Positions 46,001 to 54,926 of a stretch of DNA of 60,943 nucleotides are shown here, one piece after another. The position numbers and the translations under genes were made by a program. The notes under the pieces are model-generated. The model worked only from the letters and a program-made list of their open reading frames with translations, did no database searches and was not told where the DNA came from. The first letter of the stretch is position 1; every line of letters begins with the position of its first letter. Source of the DNA: Magnetococcales bacterium (GTDB lineage: Bacteria > Pseudomonadota > Magnetococcia > Magnetococcales > UBA8363); the NCBI GenBank assembly GCA_015228815.1, contig JADGCV010000028.1, forward strand, positions 1 through 60,943. The letters are read 5' to 3'.

Positions 46001-48101
46001 CCCGGTAACTCACCTCGGATTGGGCGAGTTTTCCTTCGATCTGCCTTAGATTGGTGATGTCGTCGAGAATGCCCATCTGGTTGCGGATCTGGCCATGACG
46101 ATCACGGACCGGACTGATCGATACCATTCCCTGAAACAGGGTGCCGTCCTTTCTTCGGTGGAGCAGTTCTCCCCTCCAGACTTCGCCGGGTTGCGGATGG
46201 GTCCACAATGGTTCATGAGGAAGTTCTCCCGGCACATGCGCATCCAGAAGGGCGGGACTTTTTCCAAGGACATCGTCGAAGGAATAACCGGTCAGTTCAC
46301 GAAAACGATGGTTGACGTATTCGATGCGGCCCTCGGGGTCGGTGATGACCACCGATGAGGGGCTCTGGCCGACGGCGATGAACATTTTTCGCAATGCCGA
46401 GGTTTTATGGATGATTTCGATCTCGAACGCCTTGATGGTTCCGAGGATTAGCGCCGTGGTCCAGATGGCCAACAGGGCAAAACCACGATTGACGATCGCG
46501 ATCCATTCATTTTCCATCGGCGGGGACAGAAAATAACCGGCGATGGTCAGCAGGGTCGCCGACACGGCGAGGAGGATGATATGTTTTCTTTTCGGAAACC
46601 ACCGGCCCAGCAATACCAGACCGACGTAGAGCACGCTGTCGGCAATGCCCAATGGGGTAAGAAAATCGATGACCGCCACCACCAGCGCGACTCCGGCGGT
46701 GAGCGAACAGAGAATCCATGAAGGTTCCGGCATGTGGTCCGAAGTGTGTCCGATCGATCGGGGCAGAGGATCCTCTTCTGGATGTCGAGGAAGATCGGCC
46801 ATCTTGATGGCCATGAGCCAGGCCCCCAGGGTGATCATGACCACGGCCAGGGCCGCCACCTCCAACGCGATCACCAGGAATGGTTTGTGAAGCTCTTCCA
46901 GATCGATCTTGGCTACCAACCCCAGCCCCAGGCCATCCATGGGGGCATGGGCTGCCAGTACCTGCTTGCCGCGGTAATCAGGTCCCAGGGAGATTCCCGT
47001 TTCTCCCGACAGGGCCAGTTGCATGGGTCTGGCGATCAGGGAGGCCAATGGCAACGGGACGACCGGACGACCCGTGAACCGCGATGACGATTTGAAGTGA
47101 ATGATTCGGTTTTCCAGGCACCCCAGCATGAATTCTCCACTGACGCCGAAGGGGGCGTGACCAAAACAGGATCGGGCGTGCCCCGACGGAAAATCGACCG
47201 GACTGTCACAGGAACATGCTTTATTGAATTCACTGTCGTTTCCCGCATTTTCCCCGATGATTCGGACCTGGCTTTCGACCATTTCGAGAAGATGGGACTG
47301 GGCCCCTTCGTAATGGGCGCGAAACAAGAGCAGAAACGAGCTGCTGGTCACCAAAACGGAGATGGCAGTCAGGGTCAGGATCAGATACAGGGTCCGCTCC
47401 TTCCAGCCGATGCCGAACGGGACATCCGACAACATGGTTCCGATTGTCTTTTCGTAGGAACCTGATTCGATCTGAAGAATAAGCAGGGTGCCGATACCGA
47501 TGCAGAAGAGGGCGATGATTCCCGCCATCAGGGCGGCCTGCGTGAACGGTCGCCGGAATTCGGCGACATCGATCTTGACGACCAGGCCCGCCTGAAGTGT
47601 GGGAATCGGTTGAAAGGCGGCCAGAACCGGCACGCCCAGATAATCCGGGGCTTCGATGATCCCGGTCTCTCCCTGGAGAGCCCGTTGCATGGGGATGGCA
47701 TTGGGTCCCCCCATGGGCACCCTGGGAAGCAGTCGTGGTGATTTTCTTGAATGATGGAGAAATTCGGCATGGTTCCCGGACAGGCGTCCCATGACATATT
47801 CTCCTGTTTCACCAAACCCCGTCTGTTGTTCCAGGGTCCCGATCAAATGGGCGCGCGTCGCTTCCATGGTGGATTGGATCCGCCCGGAATGGGCCTGCGC
47901 CGTGTTGATTTCGACTACGGCCTGGAGCAGATTGGCCAGGGTTTGTCTCAGAACGACCAGCCGTTCATAGGAAGTGTCGATGGAGGTCTTATGGATCATC
48001 GACAGTGAAATCAAGGTGATTGCTGTCGTGACCACCATCATGATGACAACAATCGACACCAAATGGGACGGAATGCCTGTTTTCTTTCTGTCGAAAATCA
48101 T
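43050..48101 (-). CDS. giant multi-PAS hybrid sensor histidine kinase
   Basis: 1683 residues. N-terminal membrane segment, a periplasmic sensor region (GETGEYVMGRL), membrane segments, a second related region (GVSGEFMLGCL), further membrane segments near 390-560, then about five PAS domains (roughly 575-1190), HisKA (SHEIRTPMNSIIG), HATPase (LVNLCDNARKF, DTGIGI, GGTGLGLAI) and a receiver (LVVDDLNDN, ILMDIQMPIMDG). The C-terminal ~85 residues are helical and Hpt-like in place, but no clear HXLKG phosphotransfer site is seen (TLHQVRQRLG is the nearest). It should phosphorylate its own receiver and the coupled REC-GGDEF-EAL protein. Confidence 0.92.
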   Translation of the reverse strand: MIFDRKKTGIPSHLVSIVVIMMVVTTAITLISLSMIHKTSIDTSYERLVVLRQTLANLLQAVVEINTAQAHSGRIQSTMEATRAHLIGTLEQQTGFGETGEYVMGRLSGNHAEFLHHSRKSPRLLPRVPMGGPNAIPMQRALQGETGIIEAPDYLGVPVLAAFQPIPTLQAGLVVKIDVAEFRRPFTQAALMAGIIALFCIGIGTLLILQIESGSYEKTIGTMLSDVPFGIGWKERTLYLILTLTAISVLVTSSSFLLLFRAHYEGAQSHLLEMVESQVRIIGENAGNDSEFNKACSCDSPVDFPSGHARSCFGHAPFGVSGEFMLGCLENRIIHFKSSSRFTGRPVVPLPLASLIARPMQLALSGETGISLGPDYRGKQVLAAHAPMDGLGLGLVAKIDLEELHKPFLVIALEVAALAVVMITLGAWLMAIKMADLPRHPEEDPLPRSIGHTSDHMPEPSWILCSLTAGVALVVAVIDFLTPLGIADSVLYVGLVLLGRWFPKRKHIILLAVSATLLTIAGYFLSPPMENEWIAIVNRGFALLAIWTTALILGTIKAFEIEIIHKTSALRKMFIAVGQSPSSVVITDPEGRIEYVNHRFRELTGYSFDDVLGKSPALLDAHVPGELPHEPLWTHPQPGEVWRGELLHRRKDGTLFQGMVSISPVRDRHGQIRNQMGILDDITNLRQIEGKLAQSEVSYRVLFDTIRSGVAVYQASNDGEDFIIRDINRSGAAMSHVRRQDIIGLPVTQVFPGIREFGLFDVFVAVHRTGKSMFHPVSWYQDDQLQGWLENHVYRLETGEIVAVFDDLTEKKTAEDRLLLAQASLENIHDMIFWILPDERIFQVNRSACTILGYDCQTMSMLSVADLVFGEFHHRLSVAESSHPSHQVQRLETTFKRIDGSAIPVEVRFNDFQFNNQSFRLAIARDVSERKKVQQTLEESEYQLRDLYENAPIPFLSIDVVTGRILRGNKALELLFGFLPEAHEGATLLNFCAKGNPESRRMMEQLLDRVRQGEIIHGQEMEMILQEDNAIWTSISFSPRRESDGTVREARCTILDLTRRHHAEAALRRHAAIVSASQDHMSFLDRDYRYQAINSAYLVHHGKRMDEIVGHSVRELMGEEVFARIRPNLDLCLGGETVNYQNWFDFAATGRRWMDVSYFPHHGDDGTIAGVVVVARDITERKEMEDELRRREEEARLANKAKGEFLANMSHEIRTPMNSIIGMGHLALETNLQPEQRRYLEKIQLAAHSLLRIINDILDFSKIDAQRLELEQVPFSLDMVMRQILDGLVTKGGPEKKVEILFEPTPDLPGIVIGDATRLTQILVNLCDNARKFTATGEIVIGARLKSKGKNQGVLEFNVRDTGIGIDPGKLAQVFEPFQQADASTTRHYGGTGLGLAICRKLVTMMGGEITLESQLGKGTEVRFTIQVSLPEDATPPFASSRTPSNNMATAISDDNSMSWSVGSKHWSHPDASLLHRKRILVVDDLNDNQELVQGLLGRHGVLLARASNGEEAVHMALQANPPFDAILMDIQMPIMDGFEATRRLRRNAGSGNLPILAMTASAMVQDVAACLDAGMNDHIAKPINPRDLVSKLLFWIQNSRIPAADIEAVLALADDLERSLHKHDIKGDQQFALIKEFLSQWTGFRELMHEMESCLDLMDIPGALTTLHQVRQRLGKEHQGEQ

Positions 48102-48303
48102 TCCTGGCGGGACCGTTTTTTTTATTGGTGTCAGGGTTGGAACGGCGTACAGGGCACGGTGACGTTACGGGACCGTGTTTGTCTTTGGCGAAGGCATCTT
48201 TCCCAAAGTTTATCTGGAAATTATGCCAAACGATAGGCCATATTTCAAAGAAAGATTGTTCATGAACGTCTAAACCGCAATCCGCACGAGATGCGTCGTG
48301 TCT

Positions 48304-48383
48304 GTCATTCCAAGCGAAAGCGGGAATCAAGAATTCAACGCGACCGATCAACGTTTTGGATTCCCGCCGTAGCAGGGAATGAC
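48304..48383. repeat. intergenic inverted repeat
   Basis: Arms 48304-48328 (GTCATTCC ... GCGGGAATC) and 48359-48383 (GATTCCCGCC ... GGAATGAC) are imperfect inverse copies separated by 30 bases. A related half-copy is at 3149-3173. It probably belongs to a genome-wide palindromic repeat family and could end transcription or stabilise mRNA. The rest of 48102-48571 holds no gene that I can support. Confidence 0.75.
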
Positions 48384-48437
48384 GTTTGAAAACTATGTAT
48401 CCCACGCTGGTTGCGGTTTATTGGTGTGAAAACCTGG

Positions 48438-48505
48438 AAAACACCTTTCGGGTGTTTTCGGGTCGAAGTGGAGCTTGGGAATCAGGCAGCGGCTTTGGAC
48501 CCGGA
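48438..48505. repeat. ~65-bp direct repeat, copy A (beside the Rpn gene)
   Basis: Shares AAACACC-xxTT-GGGTGTTTTCGG-TCGAAGTGGA and ATCAGGC then GGCTTTGGAC with copy B at 49760-49824, with a few mismatches and a three-base gap. It begins with a hairpin (AAAACACC/GGGTGTTTT) that looks like a terminator stem. The pair brackets the Rpn-family gene. Confidence 0.7.
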
Positions 48506-48571
48506 ATTCCGGACAGAACCCCGTGGACACAATACGAAACTTCCGGATGACACGTAAGGATCTGGCACTGG

Positions 48572-49570
48572 TCAAGATGAAAACACGTCATCCAGGGAGG
48601 TGGCGAACACAAAGTTGTCGCTCCATATTTCCAGGACCTCCACTTCCGCCGATTTTATCTTTTCAGTTGTCCCGTCGGGAACATGGCCAAATTTGCGGCG
48701 AATTTGCTTGAGAAGAATCGCTGCCGCCTCTTCCTTGCGGCCTTCCTTGAGGCCTTCCTTGCGGCCTTCCTTGAGGCCTTTCTTGAGGCCTTCTTGAAGC
48801 CCCTCTGACTTCCACTGTTGGGTCCATTCTTGTACCGTTTCAGCCAGCATCGCATCCATCCCCTGTAAGTCGTTGAATTCCTGGATCGACTGTCCTGGCA
48901 GTCGTTTTGGCAGCAACACCCGCCCCAACATGACTGTAAACGCTCGTCTCAGGCTTGATTGTCCTGGGGCCTTGAGCCAGTCAATCAGGTTTTTCAATAC
49001 ATTCCTGATCTCCTGCGGCGTTCGACTTTTTTCCAGCCGAAACAGCGCCGCGGACAGGTTTTGCATCGATTCCAGTTCGGCATCACCGTATCGGGTCTCA
49101 TCGATCAGAAGATACCGCATCCGGGGACGAAACGGATCCAGTCCTCCGGGAATCGAAGTGATCAGGTCCGATACCTCCAGGGCGGCTGTCCATTCGGGCT
49201 TTCCGTTGTATAAAACGACTGGGAGCACTGCGGGAAGTTTTTCTCCGTGTTTCACCTGCCCGGATTTGACCAGATCCTGGTACAACAACATTACGTAAGC
49301 GGTCATCCGAACCGACATGATCCAGTCCACCGTGGACTGGAATTCCAGAAGGAGATACACGTAGAGCCACGTCTGCCCCCAGCGTATGCGCCAGATGATA
49401 TCGTCTTCCCGGTCGCGAAGGTCGTCGGTGACGTAGCTGCCACTGACTTTTTCCAGGCTGGAAAAGTCCAATTGCCCGATCCACTCCTCCCTGATGAATC
49501 CTTGAAGCAGGTCCCGAACCATGTCGGCATGGCTGAACAACTGCTTGTATCCGGAATCGTAATCAGCCAT
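48572..49570 (-). CDS. Rpn-family (YhgA-like) PD-(D/E)XK nuclease
   Basis: 332 residues of the Rpn/transposase_31 family, which promotes recombination and has a PD-(D/E)XK nuclease core. Opening motif MADYDSGYKQLFSHADMVRDLL, then RDREDDIIWRIRW and YLLLEFQSTVDWIMSVRM (the E-Q of the nuclease site) and VVLYNGKPEW. The C-terminal part is low complexity (repeats of KEGRKEG, encoded by a tandem repeat) before a DUF4351-like end. Between imperfect direct repeats it may be or have been part of a mobile unit. Confidence 0.88.
   Translation of the reverse strand: MADYDSGYKQLFSHADMVRDLLQGFIREEWIGQLDFSSLEKVSGSYVTDDLRDREDDIIWRIRWGQTWLYVYLLLEFQSTVDWIMSVRMTAYVMLLYQDLVKSGQVKHGEKLPAVLPVVLYNGKPEWTAALEVSDLITSIPGGLDPFRPRMRYLLIDETRYGDAELESMQNLSAALFRLEKSRTPQEIRNVLKNLIDWLKAPGQSSLRRAFTVMLGRVLLPKRLPGQSIQEFNDLQGMDAMLAETVQEWTQQWKSEGLQEGLKKGLKEGRKEGLKEGRKEEAAAILLKQIRRKFGHVPDGTTEKIKSAEVEVLEIWSDNFVFATSLDDVFSS
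48730..48800. repeat. 24-bp tandem repeat inside the Rpn gene
   Basis: About three units of CCTTCCTTGAGG/CCTTCCTTGCGG (24-base period) encode the Lys-Glu-Gly-Arg/Leu repeat of the Rpn protein. Multiples of three keep the frame, so copy number can vary without stopping translation. Confidence 0.8.
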
Positions 49571-49759
49571 CGTGGTTCCATTGACTTTCCGATGATTTTT
49601 TCATGAGTGGTCATTGATCCATTCCGAACGGACCGCCAACCCGTACCAGTGCCATCTTCCAACAAGCCATTTATTTCGGCAAGCAAAATATGCGATCTCA
49701 GGTCTGTTGCACTCATGATTGAAAAATCGATATAGTGTTTTTTATTTTATTGTGGTTAT

Positions 49760-49824
49760 CAAACACCGCTTGGGTGTTTTCGGATCGAAGTGGATCCGAA
49801 GGATCAGGCGGCTTTGGACGAGGA
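49760..49824. repeat. ~65-bp direct repeat, copy B (other side of Rpn gene)
   Basis: Second copy of the repeat at 48438-48505. Its right part overlaps the last codons of the PAS-GGDEF-EAL gene (end of the SSSKAA tail). It contains a hairpin AAACACC/GGGTGTTT that could end transcription of that gene. No other feature is seen in 49571-49803. Confidence 0.7.
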
Positions 49825-51855
49825 TGTGGCGGCGGGATGGGGAAGGGAATGGTTGAACCGGGGTGATTCATGCAGCAGCGTGGTGATTTCCTCGGTGCCG
49901 ACCGGAGGACTGAAAAGAAATCCCTGGACCTTGTCGCAATCGGAGCGACGGAGGAATTCCAGTTGTTGCGGGGTCGCCACCCCTTCGGCGACGACTTTGA
50001 GTTTCAGGCTGCGGGCGATGGAAAGAATGGCGTTGGCGATGGCGGCGCTTTCCGAGTCGATGGCGATGTCGTTGATGAAGGAGCGGTCGATTTTCAGGGT
50101 ATGAACCGGATAGTTGCGCAGGTAGCTCAACGAGGAATATCCGGTGCCGAAATCGTCGATGGAAATTCTCAGGTTTCGTTCGCGCCAGCGGTTGAGGACG
50201 GCAATGGCCCGGTCCTGGTCTTCGAGGAACAGGCTTTCGGTGATTTCCAGTTCCAGCCACTGGGGATCCAGACCGGAGATTTTCAGGGCCTGCTCGACCT
50301 GAGATTCAAGGTTGGGATTCTGGAATTGCCGGGGAGAGACGTTGACGGCCATGTGGATGGGGGGCAATCCTGCCTCCTGCCACCGTTTGTTCTGGAGACA
50401 GGCTTCCTTGAGGATCCATTCTCCGATCGGGACGATCAGGCCGTTTTCCTCGGCCAGGGAAATGAATTGTCCTGGGGAGACCAGCCCGAATTGCGGGCTT
50501 TGCCAGCGTACCAGGGCTTCGACGCCGACCATGGCTCCGGTCCGGACGCAGAACTGGGGTTGGTAAAGCAGGAAGAATTCCTTGCGTTCCAGTGCCCGCT
50601 TGAGCCCCTTGTCCAGGTTCCACCGTTGCATTGCCAGTTCGCCCATTTCCTGGGTATAGAACTTGAAGTGGTTGCCGCCGCGGATCTTGGCCTGTTTCAT
50701 GGCGGTTTCGGCATGTTTGAGCATGGATTCGGCATCGCAATCATCCATGGGGAAGGCGGTGATGCCGATGCTGGCGGAGAAATGAAGGGTATGTTCTCCG
50801 AACTGGAGGGTGCTGCCCACCAGCGAGAGGACTTTTTCGGCGGTCAGACCGAATTGGCTCAGTTCCTCGGCATGATTGATCAGAATGGCGAACTCGTCGC
50901 CACCGATACGGGCGATGGTATCGCCGCCGCGCATGCCTCCTTTCAGTCTCTGGGCCATGGTCTTGAGAACCTGGTCTCCCAGGTAGCGACCACCATTGGC
51001 GTTGACTTGTTGAAAACGATCCAGACCGACCCAGAGGATTCCGACCCATTGTTTGTCCCGTCGGGCGTGGGCGATGGCTTGATTGAGGCGATCCTTGAAC
51101 AGGATGCGGTTGGGCAGTTCCGTGAGCGGGTCGTAATGGGCGATGAATTCGATCTGTTGTTCGGTTTCGCTGATGGCAGTGAGGTCGGAGAGGATGCCCA
51201 CCAGGTTGGACACCTGGCCATCGCGATTGCGGATCACCTTGATGACGGTCCATTGAGGATAGAGGTTGCCGTTTTTTCGTTTGTTCCAGAGATTTCCCGT
51301 CCACAGGCCGCGGGAGAGCAGATCCTGCCACATGTGTACATAGAACTTTTCCGATTGTCGCCCGCTGTGGAGCAGACGCATGTTCAGACCGAGGATTTCC
51401 CCTTCGGCATATCCGGTGATGTCGGTGAAGGCGGCATTGATCGAAGTCACCGTTCCCTGGGGATCGGTGATGACCACCCCCTCCTTGAGGTGAAGCAATA
51501 CCTGTCGGGAAATATCGAGTTCCTGTTCTTTTTCCTTGAGGATTTGGACTTCCCGGCGCAATTGTCGGACCAGTTGATAACGTTCCTGCGTCGAAATCCG
51601 CGCCCGGAAAATGGCCTTGCGGATCGATTCCGGAGAATGGCCTGCCGAAAAAAGGCCGCGTCCCAGGGCAAACCCTGAATAGGCGCTGCGAAACGCCAAC
51701 CAGGAGACGGTGACCATCCCGAGGTACAGCAACAGCATGGTGGTCATCCCCTCTTCATGAAGGAGAAATCGCGGCAGCGGCGACCAGGGCAACAGGCAGC
51801 TGGCGCCCAAAACCATCGCCGGAAGGATCACGAAAATCCAGAGTCGTATGGACAC
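49804..51855 (-). CDS. membrane PAS-GGDEF-EAL protein
   Basis: 683 residues. Two membrane segments (about 5-22 and 38-56), a coiled coil, a PAS domain (about 115-235), GGDEF (RIGGDEFAI) and EAL (VEALVRW, ISIDDFGTGYSS). The GTG at 51855 has GGGAG eight bases upstream. Could both make and break cyclic di-GMP; balance is probably set by the PAS ligand or a GTP effect. The last residues (HPAATSSSKAA) are encoded within repeat copy B. Confidence 0.92.
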   Translation of the reverse strand: MSIRLWIFVILPAMVLGASCLLPWSPLPRFLLHEEGMTTMLLLYLGMVTVSWLAFRSAYSGFALGRGLFSAGHSPESIRKAIFRARISTQERYQLVRQLRREVQILKEKEQELDISRQVLLHLKEGVVITDPQGTVTSINAAFTDITGYAEGEILGLNMRLLHSGRQSEKFYVHMWQDLLSRGLWTGNLWNKRKNGNLYPQWTVIKVIRNRDGQVSNLVGILSDLTAISETEQQIEFIAHYDPLTELPNRILFKDRLNQAIAHARRDKQWVGILWVGLDRFQQVNANGGRYLGDQVLKTMAQRLKGGMRGGDTIARIGGDEFAILINHAEELSQFGLTAEKVLSLVGSTLQFGEHTLHFSASIGITAFPMDDCDAESMLKHAETAMKQAKIRGGNHFKFYTQEMGELAMQRWNLDKGLKRALERKEFFLLYQPQFCVRTGAMVGVEALVRWQSPQFGLVSPGQFISLAEENGLIVPIGEWILKEACLQNKRWQEAGLPPIHMAVNVSPRQFQNPNLESQVEQALKISGLDPQWLELEITESLFLEDQDRAIAVLNRWRERNLRISIDDFGTGYSSLSYLRNYPVHTLKIDRSFINDIAIDSESAAIANAILSIARSLKLKVVAEGVATPQQLEFLRRSDCDKVQGFLFSPPVGTEEITTLLHESPRFNHSLPHPAATSSSKAA

Positions 51856-52302
51856 GAGCCGTTCTCCCGCATCGGAGTGTCATGCTTGAGGCCGGGAAGC
51901 GTCTCTCCAACTAAAGAGTGGGGGCGTTTCCAGACACCCAGTATATCATGAAGATTCTACCTGAATGCCACAGTCCTTCGTTATTTTCAATTGTCCATGG
52001 AGCGCTGATCAAGAGTTGCCGGGGCGGGGGGCATTCCGCGACCATGAATCCAATGTTTGGGGTGGGTGGTGGATGGGATAACAAGATTGACCGAAGTCAA
52101 GGTATGGTATCACCAAAAAAAATACCATTCCAGATTGTGGCGTATTGACATCGACCTTGGGGTGTCAAATGATTGGAGAAATCGGGGGCGATGGTCCACC
52201 CGGTTTTTCCCGGGGGACTCCCGGTGCGGATGAATGCCAGCAGACCCCGAGGGTGGCTTTCTTTACGCCTGGGATCGCCAATGCAAAACGACCGGAAATT
52301 CG
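51856..52302. other. divergent intergenic region
   Basis: About 450 bases between the leftward PAS-GGDEF-EAL gene and the rightward CxxCH sensor cyclase gene. It must carry both promoters. I see no convincing promoter pair, repeat or small gene; short open frames lack a ribosome site. Confidence 0.4.
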
Positions 52303-54021
52303 ATGAATACGCGATCCATGATTAAAGCCTATCAGTCACTCAGCATCAGTGCGCGCGTTTTGTTGTCCACTGCCAGCGCCGTCAGTCTTCTTGTCCTGTG
52401 GATCATCCTGTTTTACGTGGATCATCAGCAGACGGCCATTCTGGCGCAGAACGAGCGGACCATGACCCTGATGGTCAACAACATGATCAGCGCTCTGCGG
52501 ACGATCATGAATGCCGGACACGCTTCCATCACCCAGGATTTTGCCGCGGATGTCCGGCACAACGCCGATATTCTCGAATTTCGCATCCTTCGCGCCGACG
52601 GTCTGGAGGCCTTTCGCGACAACCGGACCATCGATGATGTCAACAGGCGTCTTGGGGATCGCACCTTTGGCCCGAGGGACAAGGAGGAGACGCTGCGGAT
52701 CATGGATGAACACGATCCCGATCTGGTTGAAGTGCGCGAGCGAATGCACATCCTGCCCAAGTACACCACGAGCGCCGATGGGGTGCAACTTCTCGTCTAC
52801 CTGGCGCCGATCGAGAATGACGAAAAATGCACCTATTGCCATGGTAATGATCATCGTCTGCGCGGCATCCTGCAACTGACGACCTCCCTGAGCCGGGTGG
52901 AGCAGGACATCCGGGCGACGCGGATCCAGGCTTCCAGCATTGCGGCGGTATCGGGACTGCTCATGCTGTTTTTGCTCTACATCATGATCCGTTACTCCCT
53001 GGTTGCGCCGCTGGGCCGGGTGAAGGAGGCGATGGAACAGGTTGCGGGAGGGCGGTTGGACCTGTCGATCAATGTTCCGGGAAAGGACGAAATCAGCGAA
53101 ATCGCCCGTTCGTTCAACCGGATGACCATCCGGTTGCGGGAGACCTACGAGGGGTTGCATCGGGAGCAGGACAAGCTTTCCACCATCATCCTCGGGGCAT
53201 TGGATGGCATCATCGTCACCGACCGGGAACATCGCATCGTTCTGGTCAATCCCTCGGCGGAACGACTGCTGGGCAAGAGTTCCCAACAGGTCATGGCTGG
53301 GGGATGGGAAAACATTCTCGATGACCCGGAGTATATGAAAGCGATGCTGGACCGGCAGGGACGGGACATCCCGGATCTGGTGGTCTACAACAAGCGGGCG
53401 ATGAAAATTCATACCGCCACCCTCTTCGACGACATGCAGCGTCCCATCGGCAGCTCGTTCATGTTGCGGGATGTCACCGAGGAAAAAATGCTGGAGGATA
53501 AACTGAGACTGTTGGCCACGGTCGATGCCCTGACCCAGTTGTACAACCGTCGGTTCATGGATGATACCCTGATCAAGGAAATCAAGAGGTCTCAGCGCTA
53601 CAACCATTTTCTCGGCTTTTTGTTGTTCGATGTCGATCATTTCAAGAAGTTCAACGATTCCCATGGCCACGATCAGGGGGATCGCGTTTTGCAGGCGCTT
53701 GGACGCGAGATGATGGATCATTTTCGCAAGGTTGATTTTCCATGCCGTTTCGGGGGTGAGGAATTCTGCGTCATCCTGCCCGATACCGATCCTCGCGGGA
53801 CCTATGTGGTGGCGGAACGTTTTCGCCGCCGGATCGAACGGCTGGTGGTCGATGGTCTGAAGGTGACGGTCAGCATTGGCATGGTGGTGTTGCCCTCATG
53901 CGAGGTCAGCAAACCCGAGGAGGTCATCAAAAAAGCGGATGAGGCCCTGTACGAGGCCAAACGCCGCGGTCGCAACCGGGTTTGTTCCGCCATCCCCGTC
54001 GATCTGGTCGAACTGGAATGA
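52303..54021 (+). CDS. CxxCH sensor diguanylate cyclase
   Basis: 572 residues from the ATG at 52303 (open frame upstream lacks a site). Two membrane segments (about 18-38 and 212-232) enclose a periplasmic domain with a c-type heme motif CTYCH (Cys176, Cys179, His180). HAMP, PAS and GGDEF follow, with an intact FGGEEFCVIL. The heme, if present, suggests redox or gas sensing coupled to cyclic di-GMP synthesis. The end overlaps the FkbM gene as ATGA. Confidence 0.9.
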   Translation: MNTRSMIKAYQSLSISARVLLSTASAVSLLVLWIILFYVDHQQTAILAQNERTMTLMVNNMISALRTIMNAGHASITQDFAADVRHNADILEFRILRADGLEAFRDNRTIDDVNRRLGDRTFGPRDKEETLRIMDEHDPDLVEVRERMHILPKYTTSADGVQLLVYLAPIENDEKCTYCHGNDHRLRGILQLTTSLSRVEQDIRATRIQASSIAAVSGLLMLFLLYIMIRYSLVAPLGRVKEAMEQVAGGRLDLSINVPGKDEISEIARSFNRMTIRLRETYEGLHREQDKLSTIILGALDGIIVTDREHRIVLVNPSAERLLGKSSQQVMAGGWENILDDPEYMKAMLDRQGRDIPDLVVYNKRAMKIHTATLFDDMQRPIGSSFMLRDVTEEKMLEDKLRLLATVDALTQLYNRRFMDDTLIKEIKRSQRYNHFLGFLLFDVDHFKKFNDSHGHDQGDRVLQALGREMMDHFRKVDFPCRFGGEEFCVILPDTDPRGTYVVAERFRRRIERLVVDGLKVTVSIGMVVLPSCEVSKPEEVIKKADEALYEAKRRGRNRVCSAIPVDLVELE

Positions 54022-54926
54022 GCCATCGTCCAGGGGGGGAGGATCGTCGCCGTTCCTTTTCCATGGTGCAGCGTTTTCTTCTGTGGCTCTATCCTCTGAT
54101 CGACCGGTCGGGGATCCTGCGTACTGCTGCGGGCCGGTGGGTGTTTGAAACCCTGTATCTGATGTACAAACGGTTTTTCGAGGCTCGGGGGATCGGGGTT
54201 TTGCGGCAATGGGTCGCGCCCGATGCCTGGATCATCGATGTCGGGGCCAACATCGGTTTTTTCTCCCTTTATTTTGCCCATTGGGTGCGGGGTGCGGGTC
54301 GGGTTGTCGCCCTGGAACCGGAGGGGGTCAATTTTTCCAGTCTTCGACGGCGGATGGCGGCCCATCCTCGGGGAGATCGCGTCCTGTCCTTCAACATGGC
54401 GGCGGCGGAACGGGATGGGACAGGGTTTTTGCAGCTCAATCCCCACCATCCCGCCGATCATCGTCTGGCGAGCCAGGGCATTTCCGTTGTGCTGATCTCT
54501 TTGGACGCCCTTGTGGCGGGGCAGGGGGAGCCGCAGGTCGGTCTGATCAAGATCGATGTCCAGGGAAGCGAGGAACGGGTCCTTCGCGGGGCCCAACGGT
54601 TGATCCACCGCTGCCATCCGGCATTATTGGTGGAATTGACCTGGGGGGATCCGGGAACGTCGCGAACTCTGACCTTGTTGACCGACTGGAGGTACCTTCC
54701 GCATCGGATCGACGGAGCAGGGGGGCGAATTGTCTCCATGACCGTCGAAACCTGTTTATCGGTTCTGGAAGAATGTGGATACATGGACTGCCTGTTTCTT
54801 TTCAAGGATCAGGTTGCCGACAGAACCCCAAAGGACGAACTCCGTACTTCTCCAGGTTGTAGGAATAACGGAACGGTTCTCCGTGTTGATAAAAATTGCG
54901 GTAGGCAAAATCACTCATACGGCTGA
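54018..54926 (+). CDS. FkbM-family SAM methyltransferase
   Basis: About 302 residues. SAM-binding motif WIIDVGANIGFFSLYFA, VVALEPEGVNF after it, and LIKIDVQGSEERVLRGAQ (the family acidic motif). Such enzymes O-methylate sugars or small molecules. Starts inside the ATGA overlap with the diguanylate cyclase gene, so it is co-translated. The last ~40 residues past LFLFKDQ run over the 3' end of the convergent membrane-protein gene and look non-conserved. Confidence 0.85.
   Translation: MSHRPGGEDRRRSFSMVQRFLLWLYPLIDRSGILRTAAGRWVFETLYLMYKRFFEARGIGVLRQWVAPDAWIIDVGANIGFFSLYFAHWVRGAGRVVALEPEGVNFSSLRRRMAAHPRGDRVLSFNMAAAERDGTGFLQLNPHHPADHRLASQGISVVLISLDALVAGQGEPQVGLIKIDVQGSEERVLRGAQRLIHRCHPALLVELTWGDPGTSRTLTLLTDWRYLPHRIDGAGGRIVSMTVETCLSVLEECGYMDCLFLFKDQVADRTPKDELRTSPGCRNNGTVLRVDKNCGRQNHSYG

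Noticed and set aside
48730-48800. CRISPR-like repeats
   Set aside because: Units are contiguous without spacers and encode protein.
51918-52148. 76-codon rightward open frame
   Set aside because: No ribosome site or similarity; lies in a divergent promoter region.
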